NCBI RefSeq assembly: GCF_014650715.1
Contig: NZ_BMVM01000018.1
Span: 62,001-126,000, forward strand
From: Streptomyces bluensis
GTDB taxonomy: Bacteria > Actinomycetota > Actinomycetes > Streptomycetales > Streptomycetaceae
Direction of reading: 5' to 3'
DNA: 64,000 nt
The notes under the pieces are model-generated. The model saw nothing but the letters and a program-made list of their open reading frames with translations, had not been told where the DNA came from and did no database searches. Within the stretch, counting starts at the first letter, position 1. Each line of letters starts with the position of its first letter. Positions 44,311-53,309 of this stretch are shown here, piece after piece. Position numbers and translations under genes: made by a program.

Positions 44311-45909
44311 TCACCCCTCGGATTCCCGGTAGGCCGCAGCCTCCTCCAGGTCCAGTCTGCGCAGCAGGGTCCGGAGCATCTCGTCGTCGATGTACCGGCC
44401 GTCCCGGAGCCTCACGAAGACAGCACGCTCGGCGCCGATCATCTCCCGGGAGAGGCGGCTGTAGGTGTCCGCGGCGGTCTCGCCGGTCAGCGGGTTCACC
44501 GAGCCCAGCCGCTCCCACACGGCGTTGCGGCGCCGCTCCAGGACCGTGCGGAGCCGGTCGGCCAGCGGCGGCGGCAGCGCGTTGTGCTCGTCCGCGAGCA
44601 GCTCGTCGAGGCGCTCCTCGGCGACCCGGGAGGCCTGGGCCTGGGCGTTGGCCTCGGCGAGGGTCTCGGCCTGGGAGTCCCGTCCGGGCAGCCGCAGCAG
44701 GCGGATCAGCGGGGGCAGGGTGAGCCCCTGGAGGACCAGGGTGCCGATGACCGTGGTGAAGGTCAGGAACAGCAGCAGGTTGCGCTCGGGGAAGGGCCCG
44801 CCACCGCTGACCGTCATGGGGATCGAGAAGGCGATGGCCAGCGACACCACGCCCCGCATTCCGGCCCAGCCGACGATGAAGGGGGCCTTCCAGGTGGGGT
44901 TGTCCTCCCGTTCCCTGATGCGGCGCGAGAGCATCCGCGGCAGGAAGGTCGCCGGGTACACCCACAGGAAGCGGGCGACGACCACCACGACGAAGAGGAC
45001 TGTCGCGTACCAGGCGGCGCGTGTGCCCTCGTACTCGCCGAGCCCTGTGAGGACGACCTGCAGTTGCAGTCCGATCAGTGCGAACACCGCCGACTCCAGC
45101 AGGAAGCCGACCATCTTCCACACCGCCTCCTCCTGGAGCCGGGTCGCGAAGTCGACCTGCCAGTTGCGGAACCCCAGGTAGAGGCCGACGACGACCACGG
45201 CGAGCACTCCTGAGGCGTGCACCCACTCGGCGAGCCCGTACGCGACGAACGGGATCAGCAAGGAGAGGGTGTTTTGCAAAAGCGCTTCCTTCAAGTGGGT
45301 GCGCAGCCAGTGGATCGGCACCATCAGCAGCAGCCCCACCGCGATCCCGCCGACCGCCGCCAGCACGAACTCGCCGATCGCGCCCGCCCAGGTGGCGCCC
45401 TCGCCGACCGCGGCGGCCAGGGCCACCCGGTACGCGGTGATCGCGGTGGCGTCGTTCACCAGGGACTCGCCCTGCAGGATCGTGGTGATCCGCGACGGCA
45501 GCCCCACCCTGCGCGCGACCGCCGTCGCCGCGACCGCGTCCGGCGGCGCCACCACGGCTCCGAGCACCAGTGCGGCGGTCAGCGGCAGCCCCGGCACGAT
45601 CAGATACGCGGCCCAGCCGACGGCGAGTGTCGCGAACAGCACGTATCCGACCGACAGCAGCGCCACCGGCCGCAGTTGGGCCCGCAGGTCGAGGTAGGAG
45701 CTCTCCGTGGCCGCCGTGTACAGCAGTGGCGGCAGGATCAGCGGCAGTACGACGTGCGGGTCGAGCGTGTACTCGGGTACCCCGGGCACGTACGAGACGG
45801 CCAGGCCGGCCGCGACGAGCAGCAGGGGCGGCGGCACGGGTGTACGACGGGCCGCACCGGCGACGGCGGCACTGCCCGCGACCAGCAACAGCAGTGGCAA
45901 CACGTCCAT
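44311..45909 (-). CDS. Na+/H+ antiporter, CPA1 family
   Basis: A 532-residue protein with about twelve membrane helices in the first 410 residues. The transport motif VVAPPDAVAATAVARRVGLP and later ESLVNDATAI hold the conserved Asp residues of CPA1 exchangers. A 120-residue cytoplasmic helical tail (QAETLAEANAQAQASRVAEE onward) follows. It exchanges Na+ or K+ for protons across the membrane. The ATG is 59 bases from the divergent UBP zinc-finger gene, a pairing that recurs with this antiporter type, so the zinc-finger protein may be its partner. Confidence 0.92.
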   Translation of the reverse strand: MDVLPLLLLVAGSAAVAGAARRTPVPPPLLLVAAGLAVSYVPGVPEYTLDPHVVLPLILPPLLYTAATESSYLDLRAQLRPVALLSVGYVLFATLAVGWAAYLIVPGLPLTAALVLGAVVAPPDAVAATAVARRVGLPSRITTILQGESLVNDATAITAYRVALAAAVGEGATWAGAIGEFVLAAVGGIAVGLLLMVPIHWLRTHLKEALLQNTLSLLIPFVAYGLAEWVHASGVLAVVVVGLYLGFRNWQVDFATRLQEEAVWKMVGFLLESAVFALIGLQLQVVLTGLGEYEGTRAAWYATVLFVVVVVARFLWVYPATFLPRMLSRRIREREDNPTWKAPFIVGWAGMRGVVSLAIAFSIPMTVSGGGPFPERNLLLFLTFTTVIGTLVLQGLTLPPLIRLLRLPGRDSQAETLAEANAQAQASRVAEERLDELLADEHNALPPPLADRLRTVLERRRNAVWERLGSVNPLTGETAADTYSRLSREMIGAERAVFVRLRDGRYIDDEMLRTLLRRLDLEEAAAYRESEG

Positions 45910-45968
45910 GGTCTTCGCCCGCCCTCTTTCCGCGCCGCGTTCCGCGCGACCGTCGTAACCTGGCCATC

Positions 45969-46229
45969 ATGAAACAGTGCACGCACGTCGACGCGCTGCC
46001 GGGCCCGGAGCCGGCGCCGCTGAGCGACACCTGCCCCGAGTGTCTGGCCGCCGGTACGCACCCGGTGCAACTGCGGCTGTGCCTGGCGTGCGGGTACGTC
46101 GGCTGCTGCGACACCTCGCCCGGCCGGCACGCGACCGAGCACTACAAGGAGAGCGGCCACCCCATCATGCGGACCTTCGAACCTGGCGAGAGCTGGCGCT
46201 GGTGCTTCGTCGACCACGTACTCGTGTGA
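45969..46229 (+). CDS. UBP-type zinc finger protein
   Basis: An 86-residue protein: CTHVD, CPEC, CLACGYVGCC and HATEHYKESGHPIM, then WCFVDHVLV, the full zf-UBP pattern of Cys/His ligands known from ubiquitin-specific proteases. In bacteria it occurs alone or fused to Na+/H+ antiporters and may bind a C-terminal Gly-Gly-type tail or act as a regulator. Divergent from the CPA1 antiporter. Confidence 0.9.
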   Translation: MKQCTHVDALPGPEPAPLSDTCPECLAAGTHPVQLRLCLACGYVGCCDTSPGRHATEHYKESGHPIMRTFEPGESWRWCFVDHVLV

Positions 46230-46544
46230 CGCGCGTCCACCGGGCACGCGACCGTCGAACAGTAATGCGCATGACACGAGCGGCGCGAGCGGGTACTCAT
46301 GTGACACGGTTCGAGGGTCTGACGTGTGGGTACGTGAATCCGGCGCGCGCTCTTCCTATTTGAGGCCCGCAGACCCCTAGCCACCGAGCGTGTTCATGTG
46401 CTTACTATGAGTGACAGCACGAGACGGGGTCCCCGGGACACGGAACGTGGGAGCGCGGTAGCGTCACCGCTGAACCACATGACGCGTTACCCCGGGGGGC
46501 GACCCTCGGACCCCGAAACAGCTTGTACCACCTTGGAGGTGAGG
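46230..46544. other. Promoter region of ushX-sigH
   Basis: The 315 bases hold a stress-type promoter (46308-46333), a second GGGTAC at 46291-46296 without a good -35, and a long leader. No gene is seen; the in-frame extension of ushX to 46398 lacks a ribosome-binding site. Confidence 0.55.
46308..46333 (+). promoter_or_regulatory. SigB/SigH-type promoter upstream of ushX-sigH
   Basis: GGTTCG and GGGTAC are spaced by 14 bases, matching the GnnTn...GGGTAC/T pattern of the Streptomyces SigB-like stress sigma group. SigH could therefore drive its own operon, under the control of its antagonist encoded first. Confidence 0.6.
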
Positions 46545-46958
46545 GTGTCCCAGATTGCAGGCGAGCCCGCGACCCAGGACTTCGTGGAAGTCCGGCTGCC
46601 GGCTGCGGGTGCCTACCTGTCGGTGCTGCGTACGGCCACGGCCGGCCTCGCGGCCCGTTTGGACTTCACCCTCGACGAGATCGAGGACCTGCGCATCGCG
46701 GTCGACGAGGCCTGCGCGATCCTGCTTCAGCAGGCCGTGCCCGGCTCGGTGCTCAGTTGCGTCTTCCGTCTCGTCGACGACTCGCTTGAGGTGACGGTCT
46801 CCGCCCCGACCACGGACGGCCACGCGCCCTCGCGGGACACCTTCGCCTGGACCGTCCTGTCGGCCCTCGCGGGCAAGGTGTCGTCCGCCGTCGACGACGA
46901 CAAAACCGTTTCGATCAGCCTCTACAAACAGCGCGGCGCGGGACCCGGGCCGGCGTGA
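46545..46958 (+). CDS. ushX: Anti-sigma factor of the RsbW type, antagonist of SigH
   Basis: A 137-residue HATPase-like protein (VEVRLPAAGAYLSVLRTATA; LDEIEDLRIAVDEACAILLQQ, an N-box-like helix without the typical ExxxN). In S. coelicolor the gene before sigH encodes UshX (PrsH), which binds SigH and keeps it inactive until osmotic or developmental signals release it. GTG at 46545 has GGAGG five bases upstream, and is preferred to ATG at 46398. Its stop overlaps the sigH GTG, so anti-sigma and sigma are made in proportion. Confidence 0.88.
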   Translation: MSQIAGEPATQDFVEVRLPAAGAYLSVLRTATAGLAARLDFTLDEIEDLRIAVDEACAILLQQAVPGSVLSCVFRLVDDSLEVTVSAPTTDGHAPSRDTFAWTVLSALAGKVSSAVDDDKTVSISLYKQRGAGPGPA

Positions 46959-48064
46959 GGAACGGGGAAGGGCCGGTGCGGGACGAAGAGCGCGGCACAC
47001 GGGAACTTCCCGCCGGGGGCACAGACGGCCCGGGCGGGCCGCGGCACCGGGCGGACGGCGTCGACGGCATCCCCGAGCAGGCCCGGCCGCACCCGGAGGA
47101 CGACTCCTCGGCGGCGGTCGGCGTGTCTCAGCGGGCAGAGCCGATCGACGACGAGGAGCACGGTGAGCTCTCCGACGGGCGAAGGAATCCGGAGGGTGCC
47201 GTACGGAGCACCACGTCCTCGGAAGGGCGGCGTCGGGTGACGGCGGGCGGGACTATGAGCGAGCACGAGCGGAACGGTGAGCAGAGCGTGCAGGGCACGC
47301 AGCACGACCCCCACGACCGCAGCGGGGCGCGGGCGATGTTCGTCGAGCTGCGCGCGCTGAAGGAGGGCAGCGCCGAGTACGCGGAGCTGCGCAACCAGCT
47401 GGTCCGGATACACCTGCCGCTCGTCGAGCACCTCGCGCGCCGCTTCCGCAACCGCGGGGAGCCGCTGGACGACCTCACCCAGGTCGCCACCATCGGCCTG
47501 ATCAAGTCGGTGGACCGCTTCGACCCGGACCGCGGTGTCGAGTTCTCGACCTACGCCACGCCCACCGTGGTCGGCGAGATCAAGCGCCACTTCCGCGACA
47601 AGGGCTGGGCGGTCCGCGTCCCCCGCCGGCTCCAGGAGCTGCGCCTGGCGCTCACCACGGCCACGGCGGAGCTCTCCCAGCTCCACGGCCGCTCCCCCAC
47701 CGTCCACGAGCTGGCCGAGAAGCTGGCCATCTCGGAGGAAGAGGTCCTGGAGGGGCTGGAGTCGGCGAACGCCTACTCGACCCTCTCTCTGGACGTCCCC
47801 GACACGGACGACGAGTCCCCGGCGGTGGCGGACACCCTGGGCGCGGAGGACGAGGCGCTGGAGGGCGTCGAGTACCGCGAGTCGCTCAAGCCGCTCCTGG
47901 AGGATCTCCCCCCGAGGGAGAAGCGAATCCTGCTCCTCCGCTTCTTCGGCAACATGACCCAGTCCCAGATCGCCCAGGAAGTCGGCATCTCCCAGATGCA
48001 CGTCTCCCGCCTACTGGCCCGCACCCTGGCCCAGCTCCGGGAGAAACTCCTGGTCGAGGAGTAG
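46955..48064 (+). CDS. sigH: RNA polymerase sigma factor SigH (SigB/F/G group)
   Basis: A 369-residue sigma factor. Region 2 (DLTQVATIGLIKSVDRFDPD; VEFSTYATPTVVGEIKRHFR), region 3 and region 4 (LPPREKRILLLRFFGNMTQS; HVSRLLARTLAQLREKL) lie in the last 260 residues. The first 100 residues are acidic, low-complexity and not conserved; an internal ATG at residue 101 with a G-rich site upstream could give the short form. SigH of S. coelicolor is known to be made in several sizes and controls osmotic response and aerial growth. The GTG at 46955 overlaps the ushX stop. Confidence 0.9.
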   Translation: MRNGEGPVRDEERGTRELPAGGTDGPGGPRHRADGVDGIPEQARPHPEDDSSAAVGVSQRAEPIDDEEHGELSDGRRNPEGAVRSTTSSEGRRRVTAGGTMSEHERNGEQSVQGTQHDPHDRSGARAMFVELRALKEGSAEYAELRNQLVRIHLPLVEHLARRFRNRGEPLDDLTQVATIGLIKSVDRFDPDRGVEFSTYATPTVVGEIKRHFRDKGWAVRVPRRLQELRLALTTATAELSQLHGRSPTVHELAEKLAISEEEVLEGLESANAYSTLSLDVPDTDDESPAVADTLGAEDEALEGVEYRESLKPLLEDLPPREKRILLLRFFGNMTQSQIAQEVGISQMHVSRLLARTLAQLREKLLVEE

Positions 48065-48119
48065 CCCCCTCACAGGCCCTGGCGGTCCGCCAGGTCGTAC
48101 CGCTCCGCGGGGGCGCTCC

Positions 48120-48569
48120 TCACTTCTGGTCCTGCACGTCCCCTGGACCTCGGATGCCGAGAGCCCGGGTCGTGGCCGGGTTCACCAGGAGAACCAGCGC
48201 GGTGACCGCCACGACCGCGAGGACGATCCCACCCGGGATGGCCATGCTGTCGGCCTGGAGGAGGTTGTACGCCACCGGGAGCGCCATGATCTGTGTGATG
48301 ACCGCCGGCCCCCGGCTCCAGCTGCGCCGCAGGAACAGTCCCCGCGCGGCGAGCAGGGGCAGCAACGCGAGCACGATCAGGGTGACTCCCCCGGTGATGG
48401 CCTGCTGACGATCGTCCGGGTGACCTGCCAGTCCCAGCACGAGCATGGCCCCGCCTCCCACGGCGAGGGCCAGCCCTTCCGACGCGGCCAGCGCTGCCGC
48501 GGCGGTCAGCCGTCCGGGGCGGGGCTCGGCGTCGGAGTTCCCGGGATCGCGGTTCTGCTCAGAGGTCAC
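48120..48569 (-). CDS. Small integral membrane protein
   Basis: A 149-residue protein with four predicted membrane helices (LALAVGGGAMLVLGLAG; ITGGVTLIVLALLPLLAARG; ITQIMALPVAYNLLQ; IPGGIVLAVVAVTALVLLV) and a charged N-terminus. No family function recognised. It is divergent from the lipid kinase. Confidence 0.82.
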   Translation of the reverse strand: MTSEQNRDPGNSDAEPRPGRLTAAAALAASEGLALAVGGGAMLVLGLAGHPDDRQQAITGGVTLIVLALLPLLAARGLFLRRSWSRGPAVITQIMALPVAYNLLQADSMAIPGGIVLAVVAVTALVLLVNPATTRALGIRGPGDVQDQK

Positions 48570-48664
48570 CTGGGAAGCGTATCCCTCCGGGGGTGCGGGC
48601 CGTCGGCCCCCAACCCCCTACCTCGAAGTGGGCCGAGTATCACCCTGTAGGTACCCTGCATCGC

Positions 48665-49630
48665 ATGCGTGCACTTCTCGTGGTCAATCCGGCGGCAACC
48701 ACCACAAGCGCACGTACGCGCGATGTGCTGATCCACGCGCTCGCGAGCGAGATGAAGCTCGACGCGGTCACGACGGAGTACCGCGGCCACGCACGCGACC
48801 TCGGCCGGCAGGCGGCGGACGAGGACGTCGACCTGGTCATCACGCTCGGCGGCGACGGCACGATCAACGAGGTCGTGAACGGCCTCCTCCACGAGGGCCC
48901 CGACCCCGACCGTCTCCCGCGCCTCGCCGTGGTCCCCGGCGGGTCCACCAATGTCTTCGCTCGCGCCCTGGGCCTCCCCAACGACGTGGTGGAGGCGACC
49001 GGCGCCCTCCTGGACGCTCTGCGTCGGGACAGCGAGCGCACGGTGGGTCTGGGGCTCGCCGCGGGAACACCGGGCAGCGAGGACGAGGGCGTCCCCGCCC
49101 GCTGGTTCACCTTCAATGCCGGCCTGGGCTTCGACGCCGGCGTGGTCGGCCGCGTCGAACAGCACCGCGAGCGCGGTAAGCGCTCCACGCACTCCCTCTA
49201 TCTGCGCCAGGCGATACGCCAGTTCCTCGGGGAGCCGCACCGCAGCCAGGGAACCATCACACTGGAGCGCCCCGGCGCCGACCCGGTGACCGATTTGGTG
49301 CTGTCCATAGTCTGCAACACCTCCCCGTGGACGTATCTGGGCAATCGCCCGGTGTACGCGTCACCTAAGGCCTCGTTCGATAAGGGCCTCGACGTGCTCG
49401 GTCTCAGCCGGATGTCGACGGCCTCGGTTGCCCGGTATGGCACCCAGTTGCTCACTTCGTCCCCCGAGCACGGACCCCACGGCAAGCATGCGACCTCCCT
49501 CCATGACCTGACCGACTTCACCTTGCATTCGAAGGTGCCACTCCCGCTTCAGATGGACGGCGACCACCTCGGGCTGCGTACGAGCGTGACGTTCACAGGC
49601 GTACGCCGTGCACTGCGTGTGATTGTGTGA
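48665..49630 (+). CDS. Diacylglycerol/lipid kinase family protein
   Basis: A 321-residue protein with the DAGK catalytic motif VVNPAATTTS at the start, ITLGGDGTINEVVNG for nucleotide binding, and VPGGSTNVFARALG. It phosphorylates a lipid such as diacylglycerol with ATP. ATG at 48665 is preferred over an upstream GTG. In S. coelicolor a gene of this kind lies between sigH and wblE, in agreement with the order here. Confidence 0.9.
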   Translation: MRALLVVNPAATTTSARTRDVLIHALASEMKLDAVTTEYRGHARDLGRQAADEDVDLVITLGGDGTINEVVNGLLHEGPDPDRLPRLAVVPGGSTNVFARALGLPNDVVEATGALLDALRRDSERTVGLGLAAGTPGSEDEGVPARWFTFNAGLGFDAGVVGRVEQHRERGKRSTHSLYLRQAIRQFLGEPHRSQGTITLERPGADPVTDLVLSIVCNTSPWTYLGNRPVYASPKASFDKGLDVLGLSRMSTASVARYGTQLLTSSPEHGPHGKHATSLHDLTDFTLHSKVPLPLQMDGDHLGLRTSVTFTGVRRALRVIV

Positions 49631-49947
49631 GCGGAAGACGCAAAAGTCCTTCCACTCGAACGTTTAGGCCAGGATCCACCCCATGGAAGTACGGCTGTGA
49701 CCTAGTCGACACCGAGGAATCAAAAAAAACTTTCCGGAAGGGGTTGTATCCGCCGCTGAGGTTTGCGAGTCTCTACGTGGCGCTCGGGACAGCCCGCACC
49801 ATCGGCCCCACAGAGCACCGGAACCCCTCCTCAAATCCAAGGACCACACCAGCACGTCTGGTGATCGGCCCTTCACTTGTTGAGGGATTCGTGAAAGCGT
49901 TCACATTCACAAGCAACGTGCAAGTAACACCAAGAGAGGTAGCAGCC
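49631..49947. other. Leader region upstream of wblE
   Basis: No gene is seen in these 317 bases. A run of eight A residues at 49722-49729 is unusual for this genome. A Crp-like site is at 49890-49905, and GAGAGG lies ten bases before the wblE start. Confidence 0.5.
49890..49905 (+). promoter_or_regulatory. Crp-like binding site upstream of wblE
   Basis: CGTGAAAGCGTTCACA contains GTGA-N6-TCAC, the core of the cAMP receptor protein operator, 43 bases before the wblE start codon. The related whiB1 promoter of Mycobacterium tuberculosis is a direct Crp target, which supports the assignment. Confidence 0.55.
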
Positions 49948-50205
49948 ATGGACTGGCGTCACAACGCCGTTTGCCGCGAGGAAGACCCCGAGCTGTTCTT
50001 CCCCATCGGCAACACCGGTCCTGCGCTGCTGCAGATCGAGGAAGCCAAGGCTGTCTGCCGTCGCTGCCCGGTGATCGAGCAGTGTCTGCAGTGGGCGCTT
50101 GAGTCCGGTCAGGACTCCGGCGTCTGGGGTGGTCTCAGCGAGGACGAGCGCCGCGCCATGAAGCGCCGCGCCGCTCGCAACCGGGCCCGTCAGGCCTCCG
50201 CCTGA
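49948..50205 (+). CDS. wblE: WhiB-family iron-sulfur regulator WblE (WhiB1 orthologue)
   Basis: An 85-residue Wbl protein. Four conserved Cys (AVC; KAVCRRCPVIEQC) should bind a [4Fe-4S] cluster, GVWGGLSEDERR is the beta-turn motif, and the C-terminal KRRAARNRARQ is the basic DNA-contact tail. WhiB1/WblE acts with the principal sigma factor and senses NO through the cluster. ATG at 49948 gives the standard length. A 12-bp terminator hairpin follows. Confidence 0.95.
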   Translation: MDWRHNAVCREEDPELFFPIGNTGPALLQIEEAKAVCRRCPVIEQCLQWALESGQDSGVWGGLSEDERRAMKRRAARNRARQASA

Positions 50206-50314
50206 CATCCCACCCAGCAATAGCCTGAGCTTGGCGGCGCGTACAGCGCGTACGCATCTCCCGCCCCCGAGCCGCAGCGCGCAGTGCCCCCGATGCGCAT
50301 GATTCAGAGCATCT

Positions 50315-50346
50315 GAGCCCCGGACCGGTTTCCTGGTCCGGGGCTC
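50315..50346. terminator. Terminator hairpin between wblE and the sensor kinase gene
   Basis: GAGCCCCGGACC and GGTCCGGGGCTC form a perfect 12-bp stem with an 8-base loop, about 110 bases after the wblE stop, between convergent genes. Confidence 0.85.
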
Positions 50347-50445
50347 ATCGCTGTTTCGGCGCCTGTTCCGTACGCCTGTTCCGTCCGCGAGCCGCAGCCG
50401 CGCGACCGTTCGCCTGCGCAATGCATGTGAACGTTTTGCGTACGC

Positions 50446-51912
50446 CTACTTCTGCGCCCGCACCGGAACGTCGAGGAGCACCCTCGTCCCCCGCTCGGGC
50501 GCCGGCACCATGTCGAACGTGCCGCCCAACTCCCCCTCCACCAGCGTCCGTACGATCTGCAGGCCGAGATTGCCCGAACTGTGCGGGTCGAAGCCGTCGG
50601 GGAGGCCGACGCCGTCGTCCTGGACGGTGACGAGGAGGCGGGCCTCCTTCGTCGTGCCACCGCGCACCACCGAGACCTCCACGGTGCCGGTTTCGCCCTC
50701 GCGGAAGCCGTGTTCGAGGGCGTTCTGCAGGATTTCCGTGAGAACCATGGAGAGCGGGGTCGCCACCTCCGCGTCCAGGATCCCGAACCGGCCGCTGCGC
50801 CGGCCCGTGACCTTGCCCGGGGAGATCTCCGCGACCATCGCGAGGACGCGGTCGGCGATCTCGTCGAACTCCACCCGCTCGTCCAGGTTCTGCGACAGCG
50901 TCTCGTGCACGATCGCGATGGACCCGACCCGTCGTACGGCCTCTTCCAGGGCCGCACGGCCGCGCTCGGACTCGATGCGCCGGGCCTGGAGGCGCAGCAG
51001 CGCGGCGACCGTCTGGAGGTTGTTCTTGACGCGGTGGTGGATCTCGCGGATCGTCGCGTCCTTCGTGATCAACTCGCGCTCGCGGCGGCGCAGTTCGGTG
51101 ACGTCCCTGAGGAGGACCAGGGAGCCGATGCGGGTGCCCTTGGGCTTGAGCGGGATCGCGCGGAACTGGATGACCCCGTCATGGGCCTCGATCTCGAACT
51201 CGCGTGGCGCCCAGCCGCTGGCCACCTTGGCGAGCGCCTCGTCCACCGGGCCCCGGGACGGGGCGAGTTCGGCGGTCGTCAGGCCGAGGTGGTGACCCAC
51301 CAGGTCGGCGGCGAGACCGAGACGGTGGTACGCGGAGAGGGCGTTCGGGGAGGCGTACTGGACGATGCCGTCGGCGTCGAGCCGGATCAGTCCGTCGCCC
51401 ACGCGCGGTGATGCGTCCATTTCGAGCTGCTGGTTCGAGAACGGAAACGATCCGGCGGCGATCATCTGGGCGAGGTCGGACGCGCTCTGGAGATACGTCA
51501 GTTCGAGACGGCTCGGGGTGCGCACGGTCAGCAGGTTGGTGTTGCGCGCGATGACACCGAGGACGCGGCCCTCCCGGCGCACGGGGATGGACTCGACCCG
51601 TACGGGAACCTCCTCACGCCACTCCGGGTCGCCCTCGCGCACGATCCTGCCCTCGTCCAGGGCCGCGTCCAGGAGGGGTCTGCGGCCGCGCGGGACGAGG
51701 TGGCCGACCATGTCGTCCTGGTACGAGGTGGGGCCCGTGTTGGGGCGCATCTGGGCGACAGAGACGTAGCGGGTGCCGTCGTGGGTGGGGACCCAGAGGA
51801 CGAGGTCGGCGAAGGAGAGGTCCGAGAGCAGCTGCCACTCCGACACCAGCAGGTGCAGCCACTCCAGGTCGGAGTCGCTGAGGGCGGTGTGCTGGCGTAC
51901 GAGTTCGTTCAT
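50446..51912 (-). CDS. PdtaS-type cytoplasmic sensor histidine kinase
   Basis: A 488-residue soluble kinase. An N-terminal GAF-like PdtaS domain (SFADLVLWVPTHDGTRYVSV) is followed by a PAS domain (GLIRLDADGIVQYASPNALS) and an HisKA_2 dimerisation helix with phospho-His in IREIHHRVKNNLQTVAALL. The HATPase has VLTEILQNALEHGF and DDGVGLP. Such kinases pair with ANTAR-type antiterminators (PdtaR), encoded elsewhere. The ATG at 51912 lacks a strong Shine-Dalgarno; the longer frame to 52197 is not credible. In S. coelicolor a sensor kinase gene lies next to wblE as here. Confidence 0.9.
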   Translation of the reverse strand: MNELVRQHTALSDSDLEWLHLLVSEWQLLSDLSFADLVLWVPTHDGTRYVSVAQMRPNTGPTSYQDDMVGHLVPRGRRPLLDAALDEGRIVREGDPEWREEVPVRVESIPVRREGRVLGVIARNTNLLTVRTPSRLELTYLQSASDLAQMIAAGSFPFSNQQLEMDASPRVGDGLIRLDADGIVQYASPNALSAYHRLGLAADLVGHHLGLTTAELAPSRGPVDEALAKVASGWAPREFEIEAHDGVIQFRAIPLKPKGTRIGSLVLLRDVTELRRRERELITKDATIREIHHRVKNNLQTVAALLRLQARRIESERGRAALEEAVRRVGSIAIVHETLSQNLDERVEFDEIADRVLAMVAEISPGKVTGRRSGRFGILDAEVATPLSMVLTEILQNALEHGFREGETGTVEVSVVRGGTTKEARLLVTVQDDGVGLPDGFDPHSSGNLGLQIVRTLVEGELGGTFDMVPAPERGTRVLLDVPVRAQK

Positions 51913-52212
51913 GGAGGGCACGTGTGCGAGCGTACCTGGCGGTTCGGACAGGACTGGAAGCCGTGGGCGCGCCCTCTGGCACGGCCCCGGAAACACCCGC
52001 GGGCCGCGGCGCCTGAGAGGGACCCTCAACCCTCCCGGCACCGCAGCCCGGAGCAGCATCGGCCGTGGGGTGTGCGGTCCCGGTCGGCCGAAGGATGAGG
52101 AGCCGGAGCAGTCAGGGCAGAGAGCGCCGGTTCCTCGGTCCGCCTTCCTGTGCGGGGAAGACGGAGGCTTGCGGTTCGCATGCTCGGTGGTCAGCACGCT
52201 CTATCTAGGCAT

Positions 52213-52228
52213 TGTGGACTAGACCACC
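52213..52228 (+). promoter_or_regulatory. dre-like DasR site 1 upstream of nagB
   Basis: TGTGGACTAGACCACC matches the DasR responsive element A(G/C)TGGTCTAGACCA(G/C)T at most positions, including the core CTAGACCA. It lies 206 bases before the nagB start. Confidence 0.8.
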
Positions 52229-52365
52229 ACGTGTGTCCATCCGTTGAGGGATGTTTGTTGTTGTCGTATTGCTCACCGTCCACCGATGCCCTCCACGCAG
52301 AGTAGCCCCCTTCGGTTCATATGGGGGACCTGATCAGGACACTCGCCGGAAAGGCCTTCTGCTAG

Positions 52366-52381
52366 ATTGGTCTAAACCACA
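52366..52381 (+). promoter_or_regulatory. dre-like DasR site 2 upstream of nagB
   Basis: ATTGGTCTAAACCACA matches the dre consensus with a changed centre (AA for AG). It lies 53 bases before the start codon, where a repressor would block the promoter. Confidence 0.85.
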
Positions 52382-52433
52382 TCGTGCCCTTCCGGGTCCC
52401 AGTTGAGTCCCTCTCCAGATCGGCAGGCCCAGC

Positions 52434-53219
52434 GTGGAAGTTGTCATCGTCCCGGACGCGAAGGCGGGCGGCGAACTCATCGCCGAGGCCATGGCCCAGC
52501 TGCTCCGACGCAAGCCCGACGCCCTGCTCGGCGTGGCCACCGGCTCCACGCCGCTGCCCGTCTACCAGGGGCTGGCGGCGCGCGTGGGCTCCGGCGCGGT
52601 GGACGTGTCGCGCGCCCGCATAGCCCAGCTCGACGAGTACGTGGGACTGCCGGCCGAGCACCCCGAGTCGTACCGTTCCGTGCTCCGGCGCGAGGTGCTC
52701 CAGCCGCTGGGCATCAGCATGGACGCGTTCATGGGGCCCGACGGCACCGCCGAGGACGTGCAGGGGGCGTGCGAGGCGTACGACACGGCGCTCGCCGAGG
52801 CCGGAGGGGTGGACCTCCAGTTGCTCGGGATCGGGACCGACGGGCACATCGGGTTCAACGAGCCGTGCTCCTCGCTCGCCTCCCGGACGCGGATCAAGAC
52901 GCTCACCGAGCAGACCCGTGTCGACAACGCGCGGTTCTTCGGCGGTGACATCGGGCAGGTGCCGCACCACGTCATCACCCAGGGCATCGGGACGATCCTG
53001 GAGGCGCGGCACCTGGTGCTGCTCGCGACGGGTGAGGGCAAGGCGGACGCGGTGGCGGCGACCGTGGAGGGGCCCGTCGCCGCGGTGTGCCCGGCCTCGG
53101 CACTGCAGCTCCACCGGCACGCCACGGTCGTTGTGGACGAGGCCGCGGCGTCCAAGCTGAAGCTTGCGGACTACTTTCGGCACACCTTTGCGAACAAGCC
53201 GGAGTGGCAGGGGATCTGA
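52434..53219 (+). CDS. nagB: Glucosamine-6-phosphate deaminase
   Basis: A 261-residue NagB. Motifs: VATGSTPLPVYQGL for sugar phosphate binding, QLDEYVGLP and the catalytic GIGTDGHIGFNEP (Asp and His). It converts glucosamine-6-P to fructose-6-P and ammonia, the last step of aminosugar catabolism fed by the Das transporter. GTG at 52434. Two DasR boxes upstream indicate repression lifted by glucosamine-6-P. Converges on dasD. Confidence 0.96.
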   Translation: MEVVIVPDAKAGGELIAEAMAQLLRRKPDALLGVATGSTPLPVYQGLAARVGSGAVDVSRARIAQLDEYVGLPAEHPESYRSVLRREVLQPLGISMDAFMGPDGTAEDVQGACEAYDTALAEAGGVDLQLLGIGTDGHIGFNEPCSSLASRTRIKTLTEQTRVDNARFFGGDIGQVPHHVITQGIGTILEARHLVLLATGEGKADAVAATVEGPVAAVCPASALQLHRHATVVVDEAAASKLKLADYFRHTFANKPEWQGI

Positions 53220-53309
53220 ACGGGTGGGCTCCGCCCGGGGCGCCTATAACACTCCGGGCAGAGCTCGGGAGCAGCCGAGTGTGGCGGTCTGCGGGTTGTG
53301 TGTGGCTGA

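Larger units (their letters stand above)
51913..52433. other. Divergent region between sensor kinase and nagB
   Basis: No gene is seen in these 521 bases. Two dre-like DasR boxes lie at 52213-52228 and 52366-52381. The first half is GC-rich with no clear signals. Confidence 0.6.
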
